From NCBI RefSeq assembly GCF_003347635.1, contig NZ_QDFY01000007.1, forward strand, positions 164,501-228,500: a DNA stretch of 64,000 nucleotides. Direction: 5' to 3'. The notes beneath the pieces were generated by a model, which worked only from the letters and a program-made list of their open reading frames with translations, was not told where the DNA came from and ran no database searches. The DNA is from Sphingosinicella terrae. GTDB taxonomy: Bacteria > Pseudomonadota > Alphaproteobacteria > Sphingomonadales > Sphingomonadaceae. Shown piece after piece: positions 37,483 through 46,340 of this stretch. The stretch's first letter is position 1. The number at the start of each line of letters is the position of its first letter. Position numbers and translations under genes: made by a program.

Positions 37483-39741
37483 ATGCGATTGAAGTCCTGG
37501 CTGCTGGTTGGCGGCGCATTGTCGGCGGCGACTCCGGCCGCGGCGGTCGACGGAGCGGCGGACCTGGCCTCCGGGGCCGAGCCGATCGCCCGCCCGACCG
37601 ACGACCCCGACCAGGCGCGGGAGATCATCGTCACCGGCAATCTCTCCTTCCGCAACCGGACCGAGGACGTGAATCCGGTCCTCTCCTACGACCTCGAATA
37701 TTTCCAGCGCTTCGAGCCGGTCTCGGTCGGCGAGATGCTGAAGCGCGTCCCCGGCGTCACCTTCACCTCCGACGTGCTCGAATATGACGGCGCGCAGATG
37801 CGCGGGCTTCCGCCCGGCTTCACCAACATCCTCATCAACGGCCGTCGCGCACCGGGCGGGGAAGCGGATCGCAGCTTCTTCGTCGACCGCATCCCCGCCG
37901 AGCTGGTCGAGCGGATCGAGCTCGTCCGCGCGCCCCGTGCCGACCAGCCCAGCGACGGCGTCGCCGGGACGCTCAACATCATCACCAAGGAAAGCGCGAC
38001 CTTCGACGGCGGCTTCCTGCGATTGGGCGGCCTTCTCAACCAGGATGGCGGCGTCCGCCCGTCCGCGGCGGCCGCTTATGCCGGCGAGATCGGCGCCACC
38101 CGCTTCTGGGCCGCGGTCAATTATCAGGAGCGCCGCAATCCGAAGGAGAAGACCAGTTATCGCTTCTCCGACGAGGTGCCGATCGATGCCGACGAGACCT
38201 CCCCCGACTTCGATAATCTGGAGCTGCAGGAGGATACGCGTGACGGCACCGACCTGTCGGGCAATTTCGAGCTGACCGCGCCGGTCGGCGCCGGCCGGAT
38301 CCGCTGGTCCGGCCTGTTCGTCGATACCGACCGTGACGAGGACGAGACCTCGATCACGTTCGAGGGCGCCGATCTCGAACTCGACGGGATCGAGATCCAG
38401 CGCGAGCGGATCAGCCAGCAGACCTACGGCCTGACCTTCGACGGCGAGTTCCCGATCGGCCCCGGCGAGCTCGGCCTCGCCGCCGGCTGGTCCGGCTTTC
38501 GCGAGGATACCGATGTCGAGATCGACGAAGGCGACGACCTCGCCGGAGCCGAGCTGGTCGCGCTTGAGACGCTCGACATCGAGGATGACGAATATACCGG
38601 CACGCTGAGCTACGCCTTCGGCGCCGATCCTTGGCGGCTCAAGCTCGGCATCGATTTGCTGCGCAAGACCCGCGACGGCGCCAATCGGATCTTCGAGGTG
38701 GACGGCGACGAGATCGAGGAAGAGACGGCGCCCGGCGCCATCTTCACCATCCGGGAGACGCGCTACGATCCCTATGCCCGGCTGACGCTGGAGCCGGCCG
38801 ACGGGCTCACCGTCGATGCCGGCCTGCGCTACGAGATCACCCGCCGGCGCACGGTCAGCGACGAGGGGCGCGCCGACTTCGAGCAGGAATCGCTCAATCC
38901 GTCTGTGCATCTGCGCTACGCTCCCGATGCGGTGAACCAGTTGCGCCTGTCGCTCGCTCGGACGGTGCGGCGGCCGGATTACGACCTCATCTCCCCCTAT
39001 CGGCAGGAGGAGGAGCCCGGCGACGAGGACGAGCTGATCGGCAATCCGGGGCTGCGCAACCAGCGCGCCTGGGGCGTCGATCTCGGCTATGAGCGTCGCA
39101 TCGGCCGCAGCGGCATCGTCGGGGTCAATCTCTTCTACCGTGACATAGACGATCTCATCGAGCTCGTCGCAACGGGCGAGGACCCGCTGAACGGCGAGCC
39201 CGGCAATGTCTACCAGGCGCGAAACATCGGCGAAGGCCGCCTCTGGGGTGTCGAGATCGACCTGTCGACGCCGCTCGATTTTCTCGGCCTTCCCGACACC
39301 GGCTTCTTCGCCAACTACACCTGGCTGGACAGCGAGACGACCGATCCTTTCACCGGCGAGGAACGTCGTTTCAACAATCAGCCGCACCATCTCTACAATG
39401 TCGGCTTCATCCAGACGGTCCGTCCCTGGGAGATGAGCTTCGGCGCCTCGCTCTCGGGGCGCAGCCGTGCGGTCGAGAGCAATTTCGACGAGACGGTCGA
39501 GCTTCGCTACACGCCCGATCTCGAGGCCTTCGTCGAGCGGCGCTTCGGCCGCAACGTCGTCCTGCGCCTGTCGGCCCAGAACCTCCTCAACCGCACCAAG
39601 CGCGAGGTCTTCCGCAAATATGACGGCGACTCGTTCGAGGAGATCCTCGACAATCGTGCCGCCGGCGACCTCGACGAGTTCGAGCTCGAGCGAGAGCGCT
39701 CCGGGCGCCTGTTCCAGGCCACCTTGCGGGTCGCGTTCTGA
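37483..39741 (+). CDS. TonB-dependent outer-membrane receptor (phytase-linked)
   Basis: A 752-residue outer-membrane transporter with a signal peptide ending near AAAVDG and a TonB box-like EIIVTG. The plug domain follows (VSVGEMLKRVPGVTF, QMRGLPPGFTNILINGRRAPG, IELVRAPRADQPSDGVAGTLNIITK), then a 22-strand barrel with the usual C-terminal aromatic ending (TLRVAF). The barrel is rich in Asp/Glu loops. Its divergence from the phytase gene suggests uptake of phytate, lower inositol phosphates or metal-phosphate complexes; direct evidence is lacking. Confidence 0.94.
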   Translation: MRLKSWLLVGGALSAATPAAAVDGAADLASGAEPIARPTDDPDQAREIIVTGNLSFRNRTEDVNPVLSYDLEYFQRFEPVSVGEMLKRVPGVTFTSDVLEYDGAQMRGLPPGFTNILINGRRAPGGEADRSFFVDRIPAELVERIELVRAPRADQPSDGVAGTLNIITKESATFDGGFLRLGGLLNQDGGVRPSAAAAYAGEIGATRFWAAVNYQERRNPKEKTSYRFSDEVPIDADETSPDFDNLELQEDTRDGTDLSGNFELTAPVGAGRIRWSGLFVDTDRDEDETSITFEGADLELDGIEIQRERISQQTYGLTFDGEFPIGPGELGLAAGWSGFREDTDVEIDEGDDLAGAELVALETLDIEDDEYTGTLSYAFGADPWRLKLGIDLLRKTRDGANRIFEVDGDEIEEETAPGAIFTIRETRYDPYARLTLEPADGLTVDAGLRYEITRRRTVSDEGRADFEQESLNPSVHLRYAPDAVNQLRLSLARTVRRPDYDLISPYRQEEEPGDEDELIGNPGLRNQRAWGVDLGYERRIGRSGIVGVNLFYRDIDDLIELVATGEDPLNGEPGNVYQARNIGEGRLWGVEIDLSTPLDFLGLPDTGFFANYTWLDSETTDPFTGEERRFNNQPHHLYNVGFIQTVRPWEMSFGASLSGRSRAVESNFDETVELRYTPDLEAFVERRFGRNVVLRLSAQNLLNRTKREVFRKYDGDSFEEILDNRAAGDLDEFELERERSGRLFQATLRVAF

Positions 39742-39922
39742 GCCTTGGCGTCCTGAACTGAATCGCGCCGCGCTTTTGCGCCGCGTCAATTCGCGACGCC
39801 GCCGCCGTCCCTAGCGCCGCGGTCGGCAGCCGGTCGGCGCCGAGGGGGCGGCGACCGGACTGGACTCGCGCCACGCCTTGGATCAGTCTCCTCGGCGGCA
39901 GAACCGATCGGGGGGATGGGTC

Positions 39923-40540
39923 ATGCATGTCTTCAAGGATCCGTCGGGCGCGACTCGGATGGCGCTCATCTTCGTGTGGGCCAATATGGCGGCGCAAGGA
40001 CTCGTGACCGCCCTGTCGCTCTACCTCTACCGCGTCCAGGACACCATCGCGCCCGAGACGCTCGTGGCGGTCGGCTTCGCGCAATTGACGTGCGGCCTCG
40101 TGACGATCGCGGCCATCGTGTTCGTCGCCATCTGGATCTATCGGGTCAGCGCCAATGCCCATGCGATCAGCGAAGAGATGACGATCTCGCCGGGCTGGGC
40201 GGTCGGCTGGTACTTCATTCCCATCGCCAACCTGTTCAAGCCGTTCCAGGCGATGAAGGAAACCTGGCTCGCCAGTCATTTCCGCGGCAATTGGCATGGC
40301 GAACCGGCTCCGGCGCTGCTCGGCTGGTGGTGGGCCTTGTGGGTGTCGACGTCGCTCCTCTCCAACATCTCGATGCGCATCACGTTCGAGGATCCGGATG
40401 CTCTCGCCCCGCCGGCGGTGGTCATTCTGGACGTCGTCATCGCGATCCTGACGGTGCCGCTGACGATCGTCCTGGTCAGCATCATGCAGCGGCTCGCCGC
40501 GGCGCAGCTCTACGCCCGGCACGACGAAACCTTCGCCTGA
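39923..40540 (+). CDS. DUF4328 membrane protein
   Basis: A 205-residue inner-membrane protein with about four transmembrane helices. The block RVSANAHAISEEMTISPGWAVGWYFIPIANLFKPFQAMKETW is diagnostic of DUF4328. GGGGGGA precedes the ATG at 39923. Function unknown. It is a stand-alone gene between the TonB receptor and the radical SAM gene. Confidence 0.9.
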   Translation: MHVFKDPSGATRMALIFVWANMAAQGLVTALSLYLYRVQDTIAPETLVAVGFAQLTCGLVTIAAIVFVAIWIYRVSANAHAISEEMTISPGWAVGWYFIPIANLFKPFQAMKETWLASHFRGNWHGEPAPALLGWWWALWVSTSLLSNISMRITFEDPDALAPPAVVILDVVIAILTVPLTIVLVSIMQRLAAAQLYARHDETFA

Positions 40541-40607
40541 TCGCGGGAAAGACGGCCGGCGAAACAAGGACATGGACAAGAAGGGCGCGGGAACATAAGG
40601 CGAACTC

Positions 40608-41852
40608 ATGTCCCGCCTCGACACCCGCCAGAAGCTCGCCATCCTCGCCGACGCCGCCAAATACGACGCCTCCTGCGCCTCGTCCGGGGCGAAGCGGAGG
40701 GACAGCCTCGGCGGGAAAGGCATCGGCTCGACCGAGGGGATGGGGATCTGCCATGCCTATGCGCCGGACGGGCGCTGCATCTCGCTCCTGAAGATCCTGC
40801 TGACCAACAGCTGCATCTTCGATTGCCATTATTGCATCAACCGCCGCAGCTCCAACGTCCGCCGCGCCCGCTTCACCACCGCCGAGATCGTCGACCTCAC
40901 CCTCGCTTTCTATCGCCGCAACTATATCGAGGGCCTCTTCCTTTCCTCGGGAATCATCCGCTCGTCCGACTACACCATGGAGCAGATCGTCGAGGTGGCG
41001 CGAAGCCTGCGCGAGGATCACGACTTTCGCGGCTATATCCACCTCAAGACCATTCCCGACGCAGATCCGGAGCTGATCCGCCGTGCCGGCCTCTATGCCG
41101 ACCGGCTCTCGATCAACGTCGAACTGCCGACGGCCGAAGGGCTGAAGCGCCTGGCGCCGGAGAAGGACGTCCGGCGCATCGAAGGGTCGATGGAGACGCT
41201 CAAGGGCGCGATCGACGAAGGGAAGGACGCGAAGAGCCGGTTCCGTTCCGCCCCGGCCTTCGCGCCGGCCGGCCAATCGACCCAGATGATCGTCGGCGCC
41301 GACGGTGCCAATGACGGTGCCATCATCGCGCGTGCCGATACGCTCTACCGCACTTTTCGCCTGCGCCGGGTCTATTATTCGGCCTTCTCGCCGATTCCCG
41401 ACGCCAGCGCCGTGCTGCCGCTGCGGCGGCCGCCTTTGATGCGCGAGCACCGCCTCTATCAGGCGGACTGGATGCTGCGCCATTACGGCTACCGCGTCGA
41501 CGAGCTCGCCGCCTCGACCGACGCCGCCGGCAACCTTCCGCTCGACGTGGATCCCAAGCTGGCCTGGGCGCTCGCCCACCGCGCGCTCTTCCCGCTCGAC
41601 GTGAACCGCGCCGATCGCGAGCAGCTGCTGCGGGTGCCCGGGCTCGGCGTCCGCGCCGTCGACCGACTTCTCGCCGCCCGCCGTCAGCGGCGGCTGCGCC
41701 TCGAGGATGTCGCCCGCCTCACCGTCTCGATCGCGAAGGTGCGCCCGTTCCTGATCGCCGCCGATTGGCGGCCGACCGTTCTTGCCGACGCCATTGACCC
41801 CCGCACCCGCCCCGCCGCAGAAGCGAGGCAGCTGGAGCTGTTCGCCGCCTGA
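40608..41852 (+). CDS. Putative DNA-modification/repair radical SAM protein
   Basis: A 414-residue radical SAM enzyme. The 4Fe-4S motif is C69-x3-C73-x2-C76 in NSCIFDCHYCINRR. Additional cysteines near the N-terminus (ASCAS, GICHAY, DGRCIS) may hold a second cluster. The C-terminus has a helix-hairpin-helix DNA-binding motif (LLRVPGLGVRAVDRLLAAR). This matches the family that is nearly always next to a UdgX/DUF4130 protein, as here (16-base gap). By analogy with spore photoproduct lyase it may act on damaged or modified bases; no activity has been shown to my knowledge. Confidence 0.93.
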   Translation: MSRLDTRQKLAILADAAKYDASCASSGAKRRDSLGGKGIGSTEGMGICHAYAPDGRCISLLKILLTNSCIFDCHYCINRRSSNVRRARFTTAEIVDLTLAFYRRNYIEGLFLSSGIIRSSDYTMEQIVEVARSLREDHDFRGYIHLKTIPDADPELIRRAGLYADRLSINVELPTAEGLKRLAPEKDVRRIEGSMETLKGAIDEGKDAKSRFRSAPAFAPAGQSTQMIVGADGANDGAIIARADTLYRTFRLRRVYYSAFSPIPDASAVLPLRRPPLMREHRLYQADWMLRHYGYRVDELAASTDAAGNLPLDVDPKLAWALAHRALFPLDVNRADREQLLRVPGLGVRAVDRLLAARRQRRLRLEDVARLTVSIAKVRPFLIAADWRPTVLADAIDPRTRPAAEARQLELFAA

Positions 41853-41868
41853 TCGCGGGAAGGGAAGA

Positions 41869-43356
41869 ATGCGCGTCGTCAGCCTCGCCGAAGAGGACGA
41901 TTTCGAAGGCTGGCGCGACGCCGCGCGCGCGCTCGCCGGCGCGCGGGCCCCGGCGACCGACATCAGCTGGCGGGTCGGCGAATCCGTCGTCGGCCTGTTC
42001 GATGCGGCGTCATCCCAGCCGTTGCCGCCGGCCGCGACCTTTACCGTGCCGCGTGCCTTCATCTCGCTCGCCGAAAGCGTGATCTGCCACAGCGATCCCG
42101 AGCGATTCGCCTTGCTCTACGCCATGCTGCTGCGGCTGCGCGACCGCCCGGCGGCGCTCGACGATGCCGCCGATCCGCTCGTCCAGCGCCTCGAGCGGCT
42201 GGCCAAGGCGGTGCGCCGCGACATCCACAAGATGCACGCCTTCCTGCGCTTCCGCGAAGTCGCGACGCCGGAGGGGCCGCGCTACGTCGCCTGGTTCGAG
42301 CCCGACCACCACATCGTGCGCGCCGTCGCCGGCTTCTTCGTCCGGCGCTTCGCCGGCATGCGCTGGTCGATCCTCACGCCCGAGCTCAGCCTCCATTGGG
42401 ATGGTGAGATCCTCGCCGAGGGGCCGGGCGCGGCACGCGGCGATGCCCCGTCGGAGGACCCGACCGAAGAGGCGTGGTCGACTTATTATTCCGCCATCTT
42501 CAACCCGGCCCGCCTCAGCGTCGGCGCGATGCTCAAGGAGATGCCGAAGAAATATTGGAAAAACCTGCCCGAGACGGCGTTGGTGAGCGGGATGATCAAG
42601 GAGGCGCGGGGCCGCGAGGCGGCGATGGTCGCGGCCTCGGCCGGCACGGATGGGAAGATGGCGCGAGCGAAAGCGGATCTCGGCGACACCGAACGCGAAG
42701 GCCTCGCCGCCGCCGATGCGGCCGAGCGGCGGCTCGAGCCCGGCGGCAACGCGCTCGCCGCCTGGGAGGCTCTCCTCGCCGAGGCGAAGGTCTGCACCCG
42801 CTGCCACCTCTACAAGCACGCCACCCAGACGGTGTTCGGGGAGGGACCGCTCGACGCCCGAATCATGTTCATCGGCGAGCAGCCGGGCGACCAGGAGGAT
42901 CTGGCCGGTCGGCCGTTCGTCGGGCCAGCCGGCCAACTGTTCGACCGGGCGCTCGTCGAAGCCGGCGTCGACCGCGCGCGCACCTACGTCACCAATGCCG
43001 TCAAGCATTTCAAGTTCGAGCCGCGCGGCAAGCGGCGCATCCATCAGAAGCCGGACGGCCGCGAGATCGAAGCCTGCCGCTGGTGGATCGAGCAGGAACG
43101 GATGCTGATCCGCCCGCCGGTGATCGTCGCGCTCGGCGCCACCGCCGGCCGTTCCCTGTTCGGCCGCGCGGTGACGATCTCGCGCATGCGAGGCGAGCCG
43201 CACGTGCTTCCCGACGGCGAGGCGGGCGAAGCCTGGGTGACCGTCCACCCCTCCTTCCTGCTGCGCGTCCCCGACGCGGACCGCAAGCGCGAGGAATATC
43301 GCCGCTTCGTCGACGATCTCCACAGGATCGGCGAGCGGGCGCGCGCACTGGCATGA
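41869..43356 (+). CDS. DUF4130-UdgX fusion: uracil-DNA-crosslinking glycosylase family
   Basis: A 495-residue two-domain protein. Residues 1-~240 are the DUF4130 module (TIGR03915-like: FHxx-type DRPAALDDAADPLVQRLERLAKAVRRDIHKMHAFLRFREV). Residues ~300-495 are a family-4-like uracil glycosylase with iron-sulphur cysteines (KVCTRCHLY, EACRWW), GEQPGDQEDLAGRPFVGPAG and the UdgX hallmark loop KRRIH, whose His392 corresponds to the residue that traps uracil sites covalently in Mycobacterium UdgX. AAGGGAAGA precedes the ATG. It is co-directional with the radical SAM partner. Confidence 0.94.
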   Translation: MRVVSLAEEDDFEGWRDAARALAGARAPATDISWRVGESVVGLFDAASSQPLPPAATFTVPRAFISLAESVICHSDPERFALLYAMLLRLRDRPAALDDAADPLVQRLERLAKAVRRDIHKMHAFLRFREVATPEGPRYVAWFEPDHHIVRAVAGFFVRRFAGMRWSILTPELSLHWDGEILAEGPGAARGDAPSEDPTEEAWSTYYSAIFNPARLSVGAMLKEMPKKYWKNLPETALVSGMIKEARGREAAMVAASAGTDGKMARAKADLGDTEREGLAAADAAERRLEPGGNALAAWEALLAEAKVCTRCHLYKHATQTVFGEGPLDARIMFIGEQPGDQEDLAGRPFVGPAGQLFDRALVEAGVDRARTYVTNAVKHFKFEPRGKRRIHQKPDGREIEACRWWIEQERMLIRPPVIVALGATAGRSLFGRAVTISRMRGEPHVLPDGEAGEAWVTVHPSFLLRVPDADRKREEYRRFVDDLHRIGERARALA

Positions 43357-43378
43357 TCCTTCACCGGGAGAATGAGCG

Positions 43379-43843
43379 ATGAGGAAATTGGGTTGGCCGC
43401 TCGCGGCCGCACTGGCGCTGGGCCTTGCCGGCTGCGGATCGGGCGGCGGCGACGGCGCGGGAGCCAAGGCGACGGCGAACGAGTCCGCGGATGAGTCGGC
43501 CGTCGGCGAATCGGCGCAGGCCGGTCAGGCCGCCGCGCCCGCGGGATTCGAGGGCTGCCCCTTCCAGGCCACGACGGACTGGATCGGCTCGTGGGAGTTC
43601 GGTCACGTCCGGGTGAACGGCCGCGTCGACCTGCAGATGGCAGGCTTCCGACCCGCCCTCACCGAGCGCTCCGACAGCGGCGGCGGCACGCTCCGGCTCG
43701 ATCTCGCTCTCGTGCCCGAGCCCAATGCCGCGGTCAGCGATGCGGTGCGCCACGAGCGGACGGGCACGCCGCTCTATCGCCGCGCCGAGATCTGGTGCGG
43801 CGGCGAGCGCATCGAGAGCTTCGACATGGTGGTGGTGGAATAG
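43379..43843 (+). CDS. Small lipoprotein of unknown function
   Basis: A 154-residue protein with a lipoprotein signal (LALGLAGC, lipidated Cys19), a Gly/Ala/Glu-rich linker and a C-terminal domain from GCPFQATTDWIGSWEFG. The domain has two further cysteines (GCPF and WCGG) that could pair. The gene lies 22 bases after the UdgX gene with GGGAGAATGAGCG upstream and may be read from the same transcript. I do not recognise the family. Confidence 0.75.
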   Translation: MRKLGWPLAAALALGLAGCGSGGGDGAGAKATANESADESAVGESAQAGQAAAPAGFEGCPFQATTDWIGSWEFGHVRVNGRVDLQMAGFRPALTERSDSGGGTLRLDLALVPEPNAAVSDAVRHERTGTPLYRRAEIWCGGERIESFDMVVVE

Positions 43844-43853
43844 GCGACCGCCC

Positions 43854-44432
43854 TCATGCGCCCCTCATCCGGCTCGCCTCGCTCATCCGGGCGTGGAGCG
43901 CCTCGATCGTGTCGCGCAGCCGGTCCAGCAGCCCCGCATATCGTTCGGCGAGGTCGGCGGGTTTGTCCCTTCGGCCGCCGCCGAGCGCGCCTGCCTCCCA
44001 TTGAAGGTGGGCGAGGCAGGTCGTCAGCAGCGCCGACGCCTCCTCGACCTCGTCGGAAATCTCGGCCGGGAACAGGAAGCGCAGCTTCTCGATCGCCGCC
44101 AGCGCCGTGGCCAAGGCGGCGCGATCGGGCGTTCCGCCCTGCGCCCATCGATGCCGCAGCGCATCGATCGGCGCGATCGCCTCCTGTCGCCGTTCGAACA
44201 AGGCGTGCCGCTCGGCGCTCGCCTCGACGCCGGCGATCCGCGCCTCCAGCGCCTCCAGCGCCTCCAGCGCCGAAGATGCGTCCACTCGCGCCTGCCGCTC
44301 GGCCATCACGATCCTCGCCAGCGCCGCCAGAGCGACCAGCAAGAGCGCCTGCCCCGCGAGCAGGACGCCGGTCCAAATATCCACGAATGCCCCCAGAGAT
44401 TCTTGCCCGCCGCCTCTGCTAGGGGACAACAA
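43854..44432 (-). CDS. Membrane-anchored coiled-coil protein, unknown function
   Basis: A 192-residue protein with one N-terminal transmembrane helix (WTGVLLAGQALLLVALAALARIV) and a long helical cytoplasmic or periplasmic part (ALEALEALEARIAGVEASAERH). The helix repeat ALEALEALEA comes from a short triplicated CTCCAGCGC-type DNA repeat. It includes an AIEKLRFLFPAEISDEVEEASALL segment found in some small membrane-attached proteins of unknown role. The start is uncertain; a downstream GTG before the helix is also possible. Convergent with the lipoprotein gene. Confidence 0.65.
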   Translation of the reverse strand: MLSPSRGGGQESLGAFVDIWTGVLLAGQALLLVALAALARIVMAERQARVDASSALEALEALEARIAGVEASAERHALFERRQEAIAPIDALRHRWAQGGTPDRAALATALAAIEKLRFLFPAEISDEVEEASALLTTCLAHLQWEAGALGGGRRDKPADLAERYAGLLDRLRDTIEALHARMSEASRMRGA

Positions 44433-44497
44433 ATCGCGTGCAATCAGGTATTTGCGACTGTCCCGGAACCGGACAAGGAATCCTCCGTTGGCCCCGG

Positions 44498-45079
44498 GTG
44501 CGCCGCAACTGCCTCATTCTTGCCGCCGGCCTGTACGTCGCCGCCTGCGCCCCCGAGGCAGCGCTCGACAATCGTGCCGAGCCGGAACCGTCCGCCCCGG
44601 TGCCCGCGGAAGCGCCGGCCCCGGCCCCGCTCGACCCGCCCGCGCCGGGCGAGCCGGGAGGACTGCCGGACGACCGCACGCCGCTTGCGGAAGGACCGAT
44701 CGCTCCGGAAAGCGCGCAGGGCGCCGGGCAGGTTTTGCAGAGCTATTTCGCCCTCATCGAGCAGGGCCGTTATGGCGAGGCCTGGCGCCTCTGGGGCGAG
44801 GATGGCCGCGCGAGCGGGATGAGCGAGGCCGATTTCGCCGCCAGCTTCGGCCGCTACCGCGAATATCATGCTCAGATCGGCGCGCCGGGCCGGATCGAGG
44901 GCGCGGCCGGGTCGCTCTACGTCGAGATCCCGGTCCAGGCTTATGGTCGCCTGGCGAACGGAGCGCCGTTCAATCTGCTCGGCCCGATTCGGCTTCGCCG
45001 GGTCAACGACGTGCCGGGCTCGACCGAGGCCCAGCGCCGCTGGCACATCGTCGAAAGCGGGCTGAGGCCGCGGCCCTAG
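44498..45079 (+). CDS. Lipoprotein with NTF2-like C-terminal domain (tentative)
   Basis: Lipoprotein signal RRNCLILAAGLYVAAC with the lipidation Cys in VAAC, then a Pro/Ala-rich linker (~50 residues) and a C-terminal ~115-residue domain starting AGQVLQSYFALIEQGRYGEAWRLW. This resembles the helix-plus-cone opening of NTF2-like/SnoaL folds (AVxxYFxxlxxGdyxxAy). I chose the GTG at 44498 because the lipoprotein signal begins there; a GTG at 44438 would add 20 residues of unusual composition. Function unknown. Confidence 0.7.
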   Translation: MRRNCLILAAGLYVAACAPEAALDNRAEPEPSAPVPAEAPAPAPLDPPAPGEPGGLPDDRTPLAEGPIAPESAQGAGQVLQSYFALIEQGRYGEAWRLWGEDGRASGMSEADFAASFGRYREYHAQIGAPGRIEGAAGSLYVEIPVQAYGRLANGAPFNLLGPIRLRRVNDVPGSTEAQRRWHIVESGLRPRP

Positions 45080-45123
45080 CGGGCGTGCTTCCACCCGCCG
45101 AGCAAGCGGCGAATCCGAATCCT

Positions 45124-45280
45124 GTTCACGCGAAGTCGCGAAGACGCGCAGGGAAAGCGGCTTTCGTCGGGTCCTGGTGAAGCCACGACTTCTCTATCTC
45201 CAGTAGGAAGAGGAAGCGTGCGGCGTCCTCAAGAATGGCTCGGACTTCTCGTCCGCCATCTTCGCGCCTTCGCGTGCAAC
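45124..45280. repeat. Pair of inverted CGCGAAG-type intergenic repeats
   Basis: GTTCACGCGAAGTCGCGAAG (from 45124) and CATCTTCGCGCCTTCGCGTG (from 45258) are related sequences in opposite orientation in the 247-base gap between the lipoprotein and osmC-like genes. Such elements are common between genes in sphingomonad chromosomes. Nothing else is visible in this gap. Confidence 0.45.
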
Positions 45281-45326
45281 GATGCAGCCCACGTCACCGG
45301 CACCGCGCCAGAGGGAATTCCATCCC

Positions 45327-45806
45327 TCAATCCTCGCAGGCGCGCTCCATTTCCTGCTCGTGGCGCGCAGGCGGCTCGGCGGTGCCCGGCACGCCATAGC
45401 GCGTCGTCACCTCGAAGCCGCGCATCAAGGTGCGGTGGACGGGGCATTTGTCGGCGATCTCGAGCAGCCTCGCGCTCTGCTCCTCGGGAAGCGGCGCGTC
45501 GAAGGCGATGCGGCGGTCGAAGCGGTCGCGGTCGGGGCCGGCGCCTTCGGTGCCGGCCAGATGGTGGCCGACCTCGACCGTGAAGGTCGGCAGGGTCCAG
45601 CCCTTGCGCTGGGCATAGAGACGAAGCGTCATCGACGTGCAGGCAGCGAGGGCCGCGGAGAGCAGTTCGAACGGTGTCGGCCCTTCCCCGCCGCCGCCGA
45701 CCTCGATCGGCTCGTCGGCGACGATACGGGCGCCGCGCACCGCGATCTCGGTGCGGAACTTGCCCCAGCCGGCCGGTCGCGCCGTCACGCTGCTGCTATC
45801 GTCCAT
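45327..45806 (-). CDS. OsmC/Ohr-type peroxiredoxin-like protein
   Basis: Thiol-dependent peroxide-detoxifying protein of the OsmC superfamily. The two redox cysteines are Cys56 (ALAACTSMT) and Cys121 (KCPVHRT). GPTPFELLSAALAACTSM is the hallmark helix. The ATG at 45806 follows GGGGGGAAAGA; the frame upstream has no support. Its 159 residues and the RRIAFDAPLPEEQSARLLEIADKCPVH stretch suit the YhfA/OsmC-like subgroup more than Ohr. Confidence 0.93.
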   Translation of the reverse strand: MDDSSSVTARPAGWGKFRTEIAVRGARIVADEPIEVGGGGEGPTPFELLSAALAACTSMTLRLYAQRKGWTLPTFTVEVGHHLAGTEGAGPDRDRFDRRIAFDAPLPEEQSARLLEIADKCPVHRTLMRGFEVTTRYGVPGTAEPPARHEQEMERACED

Positions 45807-45894
45807 TCTTTCCCCCCTGTCCTGACGGCGGCAGGCTATCACGGGAAGCGGCGGCGGCTCAACGCGAGGCGGCCGCGACGGACGAGCGGGCGCC

Positions 45895-45929
45895 GGAAAA
45901 AGAGACGGGCGCCCACAGGGGCGCCCGTC
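45895..45929 (-). terminator. Terminator of the small lipoprotein gene
   Basis: An 11-bp perfect stem (GACGGGCGCCC/GGGCGCCCGTC) with a 4-base loop is followed on the minus strand by TCTCTTTTTC, 21 bases after the gene's stop. Confidence 0.85.
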
Positions 45930-45949
45930 GCAGCCGGCAAAGCTGCCGA

Positions 45950-46207
45950 TCACATATTGTTGGCGAGCGATCCGTTCTCGGCGGCGTCGCCCATATTGTC
46001 GGCCGCCTCGCGCACGTTGTCGGCCTGATTCTCCAGGGAATCCTCGGCGGCCTCGGTGGTGGCGTTATCGGCCTGCTCCTCGAGCATGTCGGCCTGGTTC
46101 TCTGCGGCGGCCTCGATATTGTCCTCGGCCCGTTCGCCGGCGGAGTTGTTGCATGCGGCGAGCGCGAGCAGACCGGCCGCAGCGGCCGAATAAGCCAGAA
46201 CTTTCAT
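45950..46207 (-). CDS. Small acidic lipoprotein with Asn/Ala/Glu repeats
   Basis: An 85-residue protein. Lipoprotein signal (LAYSAAAAGLLALAAC), then a strongly acidic helical tail built from a loosely repeated unit (ENQADMLEEQADNATTEA, ENQADNVREAADNM). The pattern suggests an amphipathic coiled coil on the inner face of the envelope. AAGGGGAAT precedes the ATG at 46207. Similar small proteins are common in sphingomonads without a known role. It has its own terminator, so it is a single-gene unit. Confidence 0.82.
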   Translation of the reverse strand: MKVLAYSAAAAGLLALAACNNSAGERAEDNIEAAAENQADMLEEQADNATTEAAEDSLENQADNVREAADNMGDAAENGSLANNM

Positions 46208-46340
46208 GGAATTCCCCTTTTCTACCCTCAAGAATGGGGCGCTGTGGCCAAGCCCTAGCGCCCCGGACGGTGGCGTGACTCATCCGTCCAGATGCTCATA
46301 ACGCAATAATTTGGATCAAGTTCCATGCGTTCCAGCGACG

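Noticed and set aside
37447-39789. 780-codon minus-strand frame over the TonB receptor gene
   Set aside because: Antisense artefact of third-position GC; the plus strand carries unmistakable plug and barrel motifs.
44230-44275. Short tandem CTCCAGCGC triplication as a regulatory repeat
   Set aside because: It lies inside a coding frame and only encodes repeated Ala-Leu-Glu units of a coiled coil.
45124-45280. CRISPR-like repeats
   Set aside because: Only two related copies in opposite orientation with no regular spacers; no cas genes anywhere in the window.
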